Positions 15,473-24,235 of a stretch of 64,000 bases of DNA are shown here, in pieces. Source of the stretch: Chryseobacterium sp. Leaf180 (GTDB lineage Bacteria; Bacteroidota; Bacteroidia; Flavobacteriales; Weeksellaceae); contig NZ_LMPJ01000001.1 of assembly GCF_001424585.1 (NCBI RefSeq), positions 1,056,450 through 1,120,449 of the forward strand, read 5' to 3'. Numbering within the stretch: position 1 is the first letter of the stretch; every line of letters starts with the position of its first letter. Below the pieces are notes generated by a model, which was not told the DNA's origin, made no database searches, and was given only the letters and a program-made list of their open reading frames with translations. The translations under genes were made by a program, and so were the position numbers.

Positions 15473-16114
15473 ATGGTTTTACTCAATTCTGAAGAAATTT
15501 CGTTTCCTGATCCTGCACTGTATGACAGCCACGATGGCATTATTGCTGTGGGTGGTGATCTTTCGCCTGAGCGGATTCTTTTTGCGTATGAAAACGGAAT
15601 TTTCCCTTGGTTTAATCCGGATGAAGAAATTCTCTGGTGGTGCCCAGATCCGCGTTTTGTGCTTTTTCCGGATGAGCTTAAAGTTTCAAAATCAATAAAA
15701 AAAATTCTTGACCGGAATATTTTTCAGTTTACCGAAAATAAAAACTTTCGCGAAGTCATTTTAAACTGCAAAAACGCTCCAAGAAAAGGACAGGATGGTA
15801 CATGGCTTTCAGACGAATTAATCGAAGTTTTTACAAAACTGCACAAAATTGGAATTGTAAAAAGCATTGAAGTTTGGCTGAATAATGATCTTGTCGGCGG
15901 ATTTTACGGGCTTCACATCGGAAATGTTTTCTGTGGCGAAAGTATGTTTGCCAAAGTGAGCAATGCTTCAAAAGCAGGATTTATTTATTTCGTGCAAAAA
16001 TATGCGGACCAATTTTCGATTGTCGATTGCCAGTCTCATTCTGATCATCTCGAAAGTCTGGGCGCAAAAATGATCCCAAAAAGAGAATTTTTACACATTT
16101 TACATCAAGAATAA
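15473..16114 (+). CDS. aat: Leucyl/phenylalanyl-tRNA-protein transferase
   Basis: 213 residues, full length for Aat. Transfers Leu or Phe from aminoacyl-tRNA to the N-terminus of proteins bearing Lys or Arg, marking them for ClpAP/ClpS-type degradation (N-end rule). Signatures: FPDPALYDSHDGIIAVGGDL, YENGIFPWF, ILWWCPDPRFVLFP near the N-terminus, and GGFYGLHIGNVFCGESMF with DCQSHSDHLESLGA near the C-terminus. The start codon lies right after the preceding terminator, so the leader is very short. Overlaps the following transporter gene by the last base of its stop codon (TAATG). Confidence 0.95.
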   Translation: MVLLNSEEISFPDPALYDSHDGIIAVGGDLSPERILFAYENGIFPWFNPDEEILWWCPDPRFVLFPDELKVSKSIKKILDRNIFQFTENKNFREVILNCKNAPRKGQDGTWLSDELIEVFTKLHKIGIVKSIEVWLNNDLVGGFYGLHIGNVFCGESMFAKVSNASKAGFIYFVQKYADQFSIVDCQSHSDHLESLGAKMIPKREFLHILHQE

Positions 16115-17001
16115 TGAACGCCGAAAAAGAAAAATGGCTTCTCCTCATCTCTCTGAGTCTTATCTGGGGATCATCTTTTATTTTAATCAAAAAATCGCTG
16201 CTGCATTTTTCACCTTATCAGGTAGGTGCACTTCGTGTGTTGATCGCCGGAATTATCCTGATGCCGGTCGCAATAAAAAACTACAAACTTTTCCCGAGAA
16301 AACAGTTGAAGTGGTTGATTCTGGCTGCGTTTACAGGAAACTTTTTTCCAATGTTTCTATTCCCGATTGCAGAAACTGAAGTCAGCAGCAGCATTGCAGG
16401 CATTGTAAATTCGATGATGCCGATCTTCGTGATTATTGTAGGCTCTCTGATCTGGAAATTTCAAACCACTCGCCGCCAGATGATCGGTGTTTTGATCAGT
16501 TTTGTAGGGGTCTGTATTCTTGCATTTGGCGGAAACGGAGAAAATGCATTTAAAATATTACCAATTCTCATTCTGCTGACAGCAACGTTTTGCTATGCGG
16601 TCAGCACAACGACAGTAAAATCAAAACTGATGGATATTTCTTCCACTGTACTCTCGGCATTTGTATTTTCTTTCGTGCTGTTTTTGCCGTCGCTATTTTC
16701 ACTCTTGGCGACAGGTTTTGCGTCGACTTTGACTTTAGATAAAGAAAATCTGATTGGCTTGGGATTCGTAAGTCTTTTGGCCGTTTTCGGAACCGGATTG
16801 GCGATGATGATGAATTACCGCTTGCTTAAAGTTTCTTCTCCGCTTTTTGCGTCGACTGTAACTTTATTAATGCCGATTGTCGCGATCATCTGGGGACTGC
16901 TTGACGGCGAAACGCTTTCTGCACTTCAATTTTCCGGCGCTATTGTGATTATCGGCGGTTTGATATTCCTCAGAAGCAAAGCGGCAGCTGTAAAAAATTA
17001 A
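16114..17001 (+). CDS. EamA-family (DMT) transporter
   Basis: 295 residues with about ten hydrophobic helices arranged as two EamA repeats. The first repeat begins LISLSLIWGSSFILIKKSL (the conserved W-G-S/F-F motif) and the second is around LSAFVFSFVLFLPSLF to LMPIVAIIWGLLDGE. Inner-membrane drug/metabolite exporter superfamily; substrate unknown. Co-transcribed with aat, whose stop codon it overlaps. There is a terminator just after the stop. Confidence 0.9.
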   Translation: MNAEKEKWLLLISLSLIWGSSFILIKKSLLHFSPYQVGALRVLIAGIILMPVAIKNYKLFPRKQLKWLILAAFTGNFFPMFLFPIAETEVSSSIAGIVNSMMPIFVIIVGSLIWKFQTTRRQMIGVLISFVGVCILAFGGNGENAFKILPILILLTATFCYAVSTTTVKSKLMDISSTVLSAFVFSFVLFLPSLFSLLATGFASTLTLDKENLIGLGFVSLLAVFGTGLAMMMNYRLLKVSSPLFASTVTLLMPIVAIIWGLLDGETLSALQFSGAIVIIGGLIFLRSKAAAVKN

Positions 17002-17034
17002 ATCCTGCCAATTCGTATCAGCAGGATTATTTTT
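17001..17034. terminator. Bidirectional terminator between converging genes
   Basis: AATCCTGC (17001-17008) with GCAGGATT (17021-17028), followed by a T-rich stretch. Lies between the EamA gene and the TPR gene. Confidence 0.75.
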
Positions 17035-17049
17035 ATTTAAACAAAAAAA

Positions 17050-18426
17050 TTACTTCTTCTTAGATTTCTCTTTACCGGTTCGCTTTTCGTCATCAGAATG
17101 CGGATACTTTTCCTGCATATCTGCGATCAGTTCCGGATCCATTTCGATAGCTTTTGCCAAGATTTCAGAAGATTTTTTATCTGATTTCAAAAAATGATAA
17201 CAGTTGCTCAGCTGATAATACAGTTCTGCACGGTCGTGAATGGAAATCGCTGTTTCTAAAGCATCTTTTGCTTCTTCATATTCACCAACCAGCATCAGCA
17301 TTTCTACGTAAGCGTACCAATGCACAAACTGCGTCGGCTCGCCATCTACGAGTCTTTTCAGACAAACCAGACTTTCCTCTAGCTTTCTCGCATTTACGTA
17401 TAAAAATGCCAGTCTTTTTTGATATTCCAGACTGCTGTCATTCAGCAAAGCTGCTTCTTTAGCAAAATAAAGTGCTTCCTGCATGCTTCCCATTTCTTCA
17501 TAAATGTAAGATTGCTCCATCATCGCAAGATAATATTGCGGATCTTCACGCAACGCTTTCTGGAAAAAACCAAGCGCCATCATCGGCTCTTTTAATGCAT
17601 TATAACAGTGACCTATCTTATAGAAAGTAAAAGCTTTAGTGTATTCCAGCTCAAGCATTTCTTCATAAATCTCAATTGCTTTTCGGTACTCTTTCATCGC
17701 CTCCAGACATGCTGCTTTACTTGCGTAAAAGCTTACTGCGCCCGAGTTTATTGCCAAAATATAATCGAAACCTTTGATGGCTTCTTCATAATTTTTTCTT
17801 GCGAAATAATACTGTCCGTACTCACTCCAAGCACTTTCAGAATAAGGATAGTGATCGAGATAATCATTTAAAAAAGTAATTGCTTCTTCGCTCTTTTTAA
17901 GCTGACCGTAGCAATTCATTGTATTCTCCAAAGCATAATCATCAGTGGGATCTTGCATTAAAGCCTGCTGATAATGTTTTAACGCATTAAAAGGATCACC
18001 AATATTCATATACTCGTCACCAATGAAGTTATTCAGGAAATTTTCCTCTTCACCTAATGTGAGCGCCTGTTTGCAGATTTCTATAGATTTTTTGGGATTT
18101 CCCAGATTTGAATAATACTTAGCGTAGCAGACCAGAAAATCTGTATTTTCCATCGATACACTTTTCAGCTCATCGATCATTTCTTTGGCCATGGTGTATT
18201 CTTCCCACTCCAGCAAGACTTCAAGTTTTTTAATCTTGATATCCAGCGAGTTGGGATGCAGTTTGAGAGCGTAATTAACGGCCATATCGGCATAATTAAA
18301 ATCTCCCAATTCAAGATAATAAATGATGATGTCTTCTAACTCTTCTGTGTCGAAATAGATTTGCTCATCAGTTTCTATCATTTCCTCGAACCTTTTTATC
18401 AGTTCATTTTCAAAATATTCTTCCAA
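17050..18426 (-). CDS. Tetratricopeptide-repeat protein
   Basis: 458 residues, almost wholly TPR repeats of about 34 residues (for example DPTDDYALENTMNCYGQLKK, AKAFTFYKIGHCYNALKE-like units and SEYGQYYFARKNYEEAIKGF), with a Lys-rich C-terminal tail. No signal peptide, so probably a cytoplasmic scaffold. The start is TTG at 18426; this choice keeps the acidic N-terminus EEYFENELIKRFEEMIE, whereas the next ATG would lose 16 residues. Conserved hypothetical in flavobacteria; the specific partner is unknown. Confidence 0.85.
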   Translation of the reverse strand: MEEYFENELIKRFEEMIETDEQIYFDTEELEDIIIYYLELGDFNYADMAVNYALKLHPNSLDIKIKKLEVLLEWEEYTMAKEMIDELKSVSMENTDFLVCYAKYYSNLGNPKKSIEICKQALTLGEEENFLNNFIGDEYMNIGDPFNALKHYQQALMQDPTDDYALENTMNCYGQLKKSEEAITFLNDYLDHYPYSESAWSEYGQYYFARKNYEEAIKGFDYILAINSGAVSFYASKAACLEAMKEYRKAIEIYEEMLELEYTKAFTFYKIGHCYNALKEPMMALGFFQKALREDPQYYLAMMEQSYIYEEMGSMQEALYFAKEAALLNDSSLEYQKRLAFLYVNARKLEESLVCLKRLVDGEPTQFVHWYAYVEMLMLVGEYEEAKDALETAISIHDRAELYYQLSNCYHFLKSDKKSSEILAKAIEMDPELIADMQEKYPHSDDEKRTGKEKSKKK

Positions 18427-18548
18427 TGTAGTTAGTTTAAGATTTAAGACTTGAGATATGAGATGTACAAATACTCTTTTCTGAAAATCTTATACATAAA
18501 GTTAATAATAAATACGATTAAAATTGCTTATCAGATTTTGTTAATTTT

Positions 18549-19931
18549 TCAGATCAGACTTTTAATCTTGGCGATCATATCATCGCCCAGTTTGTCGGCT
18601 TCTTCCTGAGATTTTGCCTCGGTATAAATTCGGATAATTGGCTCGGTATTCGACTTGCGAAGGTGAACCCAATTATTTTCAAATTCGATTTTTACGCCGT
18701 CTACCGTAGAAATCTCTTCATTTTGATACTCTTTTTCCATTTTTGTTAAAAGCGCATCCACATCAATTTCTGGTGTCAGCTCAATTTTCTTTTTGCCCAT
18801 AAAATAAGCCGGATAACCTGCGCGTAATTCAGAAACGGTTTTATTTTCTTTCGCCAAATGTGTCAGAAACAAAGCCACGCCTACCAAAGAATCTCTTCCG
18901 TAATGAAGATCAGGATAAATAATTCCACCGTTTCCTTCACCACCGATTACGGCATTTTTCTCTTTCATTAAATTTACCACATTCACCTCGCCTACAGCAC
19001 TTGCAAAATATTGTGAATCATGACTGTTTGCGATGTCTCTTAAAGCACGGCTCGAAGATAAATTAGAAATTGCAGCGCCTTTTTTATGTTTTAAAAGATA
19101 ATCTGCAACTGCCACCAAAGTATATTCTTCGCCGAACATTTCGCCGTTTTCGTCGATTAAAGCAAGACGGTCAACATCGGGATCTACAACGACTCCGAAG
19201 TCTGCGTTTTCCTTTTTTACCAATTCGCAAATGTCTCCCAAATGCTCTTTCAAAGGTTCCGGATTGTGCGGAAAATGGCCGGTCGGCTCACAGTAAAGTT
19301 TTACCGTTTCACAACCGAGTCTATCCAAAAGCATCGGAATCGCGATTCCGCCGGTAGAATTTACCGCATCCAAAACGATTTTATATTTTTTAGCTTTGAT
19401 GGCTTCCAAATCCACCAGCGGCAACGCCAGAATTTTTTCAATATGAATATCAAAACCGTCTTCACGCGTTTCGTAAGCTCCCAAATCATCAACCTCAGCG
19501 TAATTGAAATCTTCATTTTCAGCTAAAGCCAAAACTTCGGCACCATTTTCTCCGCTGATGAATTCACCTTTTTCATTTAAAAGTTTCAGCGCATTCCATT
19601 GCTTCGGATTGTGCGAGGCCGTCAAAATAATTCCGCCGTCTGCATTCAGTTCTGGAACCATCACCTCAACAGTTGGTGTCGTCGAAAGGCCAAGATCAAT
19701 AACATTAATTCCCAAACCCTGCAAAGTTGCCGTCACGAGAGAATTAACCATCGCGCCGGAAATTCTTGCATCGCGACCGATAATTAAGGTTAGATCTTTC
19801 TTGTTTTTATTATTTTGAAGCCAGCTTCCGAAAGCCGAGGCAAATTTTACCACGTCAAGCGGCGTAAGATTATCACCTACTTTGCCGCCAATTGTTCCGC
19901 GGATTCCGGAAATACTTTTAATTAATGACAT
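18549..19931 (-). CDS. glmM: Phosphoglucosamine mutase-type phosphohexomutase
   Basis: 460 residues. Four domains of the alpha-D-phosphohexomutase family: N-terminal SGIRGTIGGKVGDNLTP, catalytic phosphoserine loop TASHNPKQWNALKLL, metal-binding loop DPDVDRLAL, sugar loop GGEGNGGIIYPDL and phosphate-binding loop RKSNTEPIIRIY. It interconverts hexose 6- and 1-phosphates; the GEGNGG sugar motif occurs in GlmM-type enzymes of this phylum, which make glucosamine-1-P for UDP-GlcNAc. Phosphomannomutase activity cannot be excluded. Appears monocistronic. Confidence 0.85.
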   Translation of the reverse strand: MSLIKSISGIRGTIGGKVGDNLTPLDVVKFASAFGSWLQNNKNKKDLTLIIGRDARISGAMVNSLVTATLQGLGINVIDLGLSTTPTVEVMVPELNADGGIILTASHNPKQWNALKLLNEKGEFISGENGAEVLALAENEDFNYAEVDDLGAYETREDGFDIHIEKILALPLVDLEAIKAKKYKIVLDAVNSTGGIAIPMLLDRLGCETVKLYCEPTGHFPHNPEPLKEHLGDICELVKKENADFGVVVDPDVDRLALIDENGEMFGEEYTLVAVADYLLKHKKGAAISNLSSSRALRDIANSHDSQYFASAVGEVNVVNLMKEKNAVIGGEGNGGIIYPDLHYGRDSLVGVALFLTHLAKENKTVSELRAGYPAYFMGKKKIELTPEIDVDALLTKMEKEYQNEEISTVDGVKIEFENNWVHLRKSNTEPIIRIYTEAKSQEEADKLGDDMIAKIKSLI

Positions 19932-20045
19932 ACTCTGAAATGTTTTTGCAAAAGTAAGAATAAAAGAAATAAAGGATGATGAATTGTACGTAACGTGGAT
20001 AACTCGAGTTCTGAAAAGACATTTTAAACTATGTATGCAATAGCT

Positions 20046-20198
20046 TTACGAGCAGCCGCAATCTTTGTCGCAGGAAGATCTTTTGGAATCGAATTTCTTC
20101 GGAGCAAAATTCTTCCGGATAATTCTGTACAGCGAATACACTGCAAAAGCAACAGCCAAAGCAATAATGATGTATTGAAAAATCAGCGAATTATCCAT
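20046..20198 (-). CDS. FeoB-associated Cys-rich membrane protein
   Basis: 50 residues. One transmembrane helix (YIIIALAVAFAVYSLY), a basic linker (RIIRKNFAPKKFDSKR), then a Cys-rich tail SSCDKDCGCS. This is the layout of the small FeoB-associated proteins (FeoC-like position, PF12669 type). Its ATG directly follows the feoB stop codon, so it is the third gene of the feoA-feoB operon. Probably an accessory of ferrous-iron uptake, perhaps binding iron or another metal through the cysteines. Too short for routine gene calling. Confidence 0.8.
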   Translation of the reverse strand: MDNSLIFQYIIIALAVAFAVYSLYRIIRKNFAPKKFDSKRSSCDKDCGCS

Positions 20199-22232
20199 TT
20201 ATTTTAAAATCTGATACGCAATTAAAGACACAAAATAGGCCAGACCGGTCATCATCGCGACCTGCAGACCTGTCCATTTCCAGCTTTTGGTTTCTTTGTA
20301 AACGACCGCGATCGTAGAAACGCACTGCATCGCAAACGCATAGAACAGCAAAATGGAAATTCCGGTGGCAAAACTGAACACTTTTTCGCCGTTTGGTTTC
20401 ACATCCATCCGCATTTTATCGATTACTTTACCTTCCGGTGCGTCGTCATTCAGGCTGTATAAAGTAGACATTGTTCCCACAAAAACTTCTCGGGCAACAA
20501 AACTTGTGAGAATACCGACACCCATCTTCCAGTCGTAGCCAAGCGGCGCTATTGCAGGTTCGATCGCTCTTCCCATTCTGGCAAGATACGAATGATCCAA
20601 TTCTACATCACTTGCCATAAATTCGTCAGGCTGCTGTTTTGGTCCGAAATAACTTAAAACCCAGATGATAATACTCACGATGAAAATTATCTTGCCGGCA
20701 CCGGTGATGAATTCCCAGACCTTTACCAAAACCATTTTCAGATCGTATCCAAAAAGCGGTTTTTTATACGTCGGCAAATCCATTACCAGATACGTTTTAC
20801 CTTTATTTTTAATGAATTTTTTCAAAACTGCAGCTGAAAGTAAGGCTACAATGAATCCTAAAAGATACATACCTAAAAGCACCAATGCTTTATACTGAAT
20901 TCCGAAAATCGTTTTATCTGAAATAATTAATCCGATAATGATGCTGTACACCGGAAGTCTCGCCGAGCATGTCATAAAAGGCGTCACCAAAATGGTAAGC
21001 AGTCTTTCTTTTAAATTTTCAATATTCCGTGTAGAAATCACTGCCGGAATTGCGCAGGCCGTTCCTGAAACCAGCGGAACAATACTTTTCCCGTTTAAGC
21101 CAAATGGCCGCAGAAAACGGTCCATCAGGAAAATTACACGTGCCATATAACCGCTGTCCTCGAGTAAATAAAGAAAATACAGCAAAATCCCGATCTGCGG
21201 TGCAAAAATCACAATACCGCCAATCCCGGGAATTATTCCCTGAGAAACCAACGAGTTGATCGGTCCTTCCGGAAGATGCTCGTTAGCGAATGTCGAAAGC
21301 CAGCCAAAAAGACTGTCGATCCAGTTCATTGGATATTCTGCAATAAGAAAAACGCTCTGGAAAATTACCAGCAAAATGAAAAGGAAAATCACGTAACCCC
21401 AGAATTTGTGCACTAAAACCCGGTCGAGTTTTTCCGTGAGCAGCTCTTTCATCTGTGGTTTTTTATGAATTACCTCAGCCAGAGCTCTATCGATAATCTG
21501 ATATCGTCTCACGGTTTCCTGTACCTGCAAACGTTTCGGAACCAAACTTTTAGCATCGGGTTCCTGCAGCATATTTTGCAGAGAATCTATTTTATCTAAA
21601 GTTTTTCCGAATGAAATATTGAGCCACGCTTTGTATTCATTATCAAAGTTTTTTGCTTCGACCATTTTTTTCACAAAACCGCTGTGTTCGGCCGGAATAT
21701 CAAACGAAGGTTTATCTGTTTTTGCAAAGAGATTTTGGGCAACGGCCGTTCTGATGTCGTCAATTCCCTGCTGTTCTTTTGCATTGGTCTCGATAACATC
21801 TACGCCAAGAGAACGCGAAAGTTTTCTGGTATCAATGGTAATACCGCGACGCTCTGCCTGATCGATTTGATTTACAATCAAAAGAATCGGAATTCCCAAA
21901 TCCTGAATCTGCTGAAAAAGCAGCAGGCCGCGTTTTAAACTTAGTGTCTCTACAATGTAAATAACACCCGCGTAAGAATCCTGTCTATCGATAAGATATT
22001 TGGAAAAAATCGCCTCGTCTTCCGAACTCGGGTAAAGGCTGTAAGATCCTGGAAGATCGATCACTTCTACCTCTTCATTACTGAAAAAATAAGTACCGGA
22101 ATGGCTGGAGACGGTCACGCCGGCGTAATTTCCGGTCTTCTGCTTTTTGTTGCACAAAGCATTGAAAACAGTAGATTTTCCTACGTTTGGGTTTCCGACT
22201 AAAAGTACCTGTTTTTTCTGATTCTGCTGCAT
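20199..22232 (-). CDS. feoB: Ferrous iron transporter FeoB
   Basis: 677 residues from the ATG at 22232. N-terminal G-protein domain: G1 GNPNVGKST, G2 region NYAGVTV, G3 DLPGSYSL, G4 NQID. A helical spacer follows, then two Gate (nucleoside-transporter-like) halves with several membrane helices and the FeoB hallmark SGTACAIPAVISTR and TPFMTCSARLPVY. Imports Fe(II) across the inner membrane. The ATG overlaps the last base of the feoA stop (TGATG), so the genes are co-translated. Confidence 0.97.
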   Translation of the reverse strand: MQQNQKKQVLLVGNPNVGKSTVFNALCNKKQKTGNYAGVTVSSHSGTYFFSNEEVEVIDLPGSYSLYPSSEDEAIFSKYLIDRQDSYAGVIYIVETLSLKRGLLLFQQIQDLGIPILLIVNQIDQAERRGITIDTRKLSRSLGVDVIETNAKEQQGIDDIRTAVAQNLFAKTDKPSFDIPAEHSGFVKKMVEAKNFDNEYKAWLNISFGKTLDKIDSLQNMLQEPDAKSLVPKRLQVQETVRRYQIIDRALAEVIHKKPQMKELLTEKLDRVLVHKFWGYVIFLFILLVIFQSVFLIAEYPMNWIDSLFGWLSTFANEHLPEGPINSLVSQGIIPGIGGIVIFAPQIGILLYFLYLLEDSGYMARVIFLMDRFLRPFGLNGKSIVPLVSGTACAIPAVISTRNIENLKERLLTILVTPFMTCSARLPVYSIIIGLIISDKTIFGIQYKALVLLGMYLLGFIVALLSAAVLKKFIKNKGKTYLVMDLPTYKKPLFGYDLKMVLVKVWEFITGAGKIIFIVSIIIWVLSYFGPKQQPDEFMASDVELDHSYLARMGRAIEPAIAPLGYDWKMGVGILTSFVAREVFVGTMSTLYSLNDDAPEGKVIDKMRMDVKPNGEKVFSFATGISILLFYAFAMQCVSTIAVVYKETKSWKWTGLQVAMMTGLAYFVSLIAYQILK

Positions 22233-22486
22233 CAATTCAATTCTTCTACGATGATGTAATCGCCTTCTTCTTCACGAAGCGCGATACGGCTTTTTTCTTC
22301 ACCAAATTCTATATACATCGGCCCGCTAAAAGGTGCCTGATATAGGATTTTAAAAACAGTCTCCGGCAAAAGTCCCATCTCGATAATCTTGTTGGGCATG
22401 CGCAAATGATCGTTGTCATAGGTGAGAATCTTCCCCATTTTGTTTCGTGGGAAGTCGCTGAGTTTGTGTGAAAATTTCTGTTTCAA
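22232..22486 (-). CDS. feoA: FeoA-family protein
   Basis: 84 residues, small SH3-like beta-barrel domain: LSDFPRNKMGKIL, then HLRMPNKIIEMGLLPETVFK (the MGL-x-P-G-x motif region) and IALREEEGDYIIVE. FeoA helps FeoB function in the cytoplasm. The frame starts with TTG at 22486; the only internal ATG (residue 17) would cut the first strand, so TTG is preferred. First gene of the feo operon. Confidence 0.88.
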   Translation of the reverse strand: MKQKFSHKLSDFPRNKMGKILTYDNDHLRMPNKIIEMGLLPETVFKILYQAPFSGPMYIEFGEEKSRIALREEEGDYIIVEELN

Positions 22487-22632
22487 GAAACAATTTGTTT
22501 GGACTGCAAATATACTCTATTTAAATTTGATCTAAATAACGATTTTTAATTATTGCTTTAAATCTCAAAATAAAACCCGAAAACATTACTGTCTTCAGGT
22601 TTCTGTCAAATATAGTTTAGAAAAAAATGAAT

Positions 22633-23556
22633 CTATTTCTTAGATTTTGCAGGTTTTCCTGTTGCAGAAGCATCAGCCAGCTCTATCGGGTTGTCGTTTG
22701 AGTTGTAAAAATCTTTATACATTTTCTCCTGCTGCTTCACCATGTCGCCAATGGTCATATCGCTTCCTGGCATCTTCTGGCTCATCATTTCCGGCTTGAA
22801 ATAAGGTCTCGCCGTTGCCAGAGGATCTTTTTTAAAGTCATTAAAAGTTTTGCTGAATTTTTCACGGGAAACTTCAGTTACTTTCAGATTTCCACCGGAA
22901 ATTTTCTCAGCATAACCAAGCTCTTCGTAATTGTTCACTTTTTTATTTCCCTGAAGCATCCACGAATAATTTTTATCAGCATCTTCAATCTTCACGATCA
23001 GACCAGGTAAACCGTGAAATTTGTACGGTCCGTCCTGAAAAGGCAATTCAGTCGTAAACCAAGCCGTCCAGGTTCTTCCGCCATAATCTGCGGTTGCTTT
23101 CTGCGCATTATATGCTCCGATTTTTTGCTTGTCGTTTGAAATTTTCCAGTTGAAATTAATGTCTTCTGTGTAGCCAATACTCATCGGTGTAAAGCCGTTT
23201 GCTACTCTTTCTACGTACAAAACTTTCATATCCGGATAGGTTTTATCCACTTTCATCGAGAATTTCGGCATTCTTACCATTTTCGACATGTCTTTGTAAA
23301 CGCCGGATTTCTGCATCGCTTCGATTTCTATTTTCATGATAGAATCCTGTGCAATCATCGTGTAATCGCGGTAGATCGATTTGTCTTTGGTAATGTCGAG
23401 CACGGTCATCACTTTATCCACCTTTGCAGAATCTTTTTTCGGCTTAAAAGTAAGCTCATAAAAAAAACGGTTGGCTGTAATGTTGCTTTTCTCGCCTTCC
23501 TGCGCGTTCATCACGGCAAAAAGCGCTATAAATAATACTGAGAATAAGTTTTTCAT
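22633..23556 (-). CDS. GLPGLI-family secreted protein
   Basis: 307 residues with a signal peptide (residues 1-18, ending VMNAQ). Contains the signature FHGLPGLIVKIEDADKNYSW that names the family, in which the central GLPGLI sits in a beta-rich fold with WTAWFTTELPFQDGPYKF just before. Exported to the periplasm. Function unknown; the genes usually occur beside TonB-like receptors of the carboxypeptidase-regulatory type, and such a receptor lies 680 bases away on the same strand. It is separated from that receptor by the opposite-strand DinB gene, so the two have separate promoters. Confidence 0.9.
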   Translation of the reverse strand: MKNLFSVLFIALFAVMNAQEGEKSNITANRFFYELTFKPKKDSAKVDKVMTVLDITKDKSIYRDYTMIAQDSIMKIEIEAMQKSGVYKDMSKMVRMPKFSMKVDKTYPDMKVLYVERVANGFTPMSIGYTEDINFNWKISNDKQKIGAYNAQKATADYGGRTWTAWFTTELPFQDGPYKFHGLPGLIVKIEDADKNYSWMLQGNKKVNNYEELGYAEKISGGNLKVTEVSREKFSKTFNDFKKDPLATARPYFKPEMMSQKMPGSDMTIGDMVKQQEKMYKDFYNSNDNPIELADASATGKPAKSKK

Positions 23557-23682
23557 TGTAAATTATGATTTAAACAATTAGTAATCACTTGTAATCTTTT
23601 GTTACAGTTTTTTTGTTTTAATTTTTTTCAGAATGATCTTTTTTAAAGTTTTATTAATTTTAAATACCAAAAAAAATTAAAT

Positions 23683-24180
23683 ATGAACACTTTACAACAA
23701 CTGAAAGAAGAACTTGAAAGCGAGTATCAGACAACCAGAAGATTTTTCGAAGTCTATCCGGAAGGGAAAAATGATTACGCACCGCATCCCAAAAGCATGA
23801 AAATGGCTCATCTTGCCACGCACATTGCAGAAATTATCGGCTGGCCCGGTTTTATGCTCAACAGTTCGGAACTCGATTTTGCGAAAAGCGGCATGGAACC
23901 CAAATTGCTCACCTCGAAAGACGAACTTCTGAAAGCAGCCGATGACAATTATAATTTCAGCAAAAAAGCTTTGGAGAACGCTTCAGAAACAGATCTCGAA
24001 CGCGACTGGTCGCTGAAAAACGATGGAAATATTTTAGCCGCCTGGACGGTCTATGGAGCGATTCGTCATTCCTTAAACCAAATTACACATCACCGCGCAC
24101 AACTTGGAATATATTTCCGGCTTAACGAAATTCCGTTGCCGGGAAGTTATGGCCCGACGGCAGACAACGAAAGTTTTTAG
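23683..24180 (+). CDS. DinB-family putative metal-dependent protein
   Basis: 165 residues, four-helix DinB/YfiT fold. Metal ligand positions: His in MKMAHLATHIAEIIGWP and the pair in NQITHHRAQLGIYF. The C-terminal PGSYGPTADNESF is typical. These proteins are thiol-dependent or damage-related enzymes; the specific substrate is unknown. Single gene with its own terminator, inserted between the GLPGLI gene and its receptor. Confidence 0.9.
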   Translation: MNTLQQLKEELESEYQTTRRFFEVYPEGKNDYAPHPKSMKMAHLATHIAEIIGWPGFMLNSSELDFAKSGMEPKLLTSKDELLKAADDNYNFSKKALENASETDLERDWSLKNDGNILAAWTVYGAIRHSLNQITHHRAQLGIYFRLNEIPLPGSYGPTADNESF

Positions 24181-24184
24181 ATAA

Positions 24185-24219
24185 AAAAAGAACCAACCTC
24201 ATCGAGGTTGGTTCTTTTT
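24185..24219. terminator. Bidirectional terminator
   Basis: Perfect 16-bp stem AAAAAGAACCAACCTC / GAGGTTGGTTCTTTTT with loop ATC, between the converging DinB and receptor genes. Confidence 0.9.
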
Positions 24220-24235
24220 ATTGGGTTTAAAAATT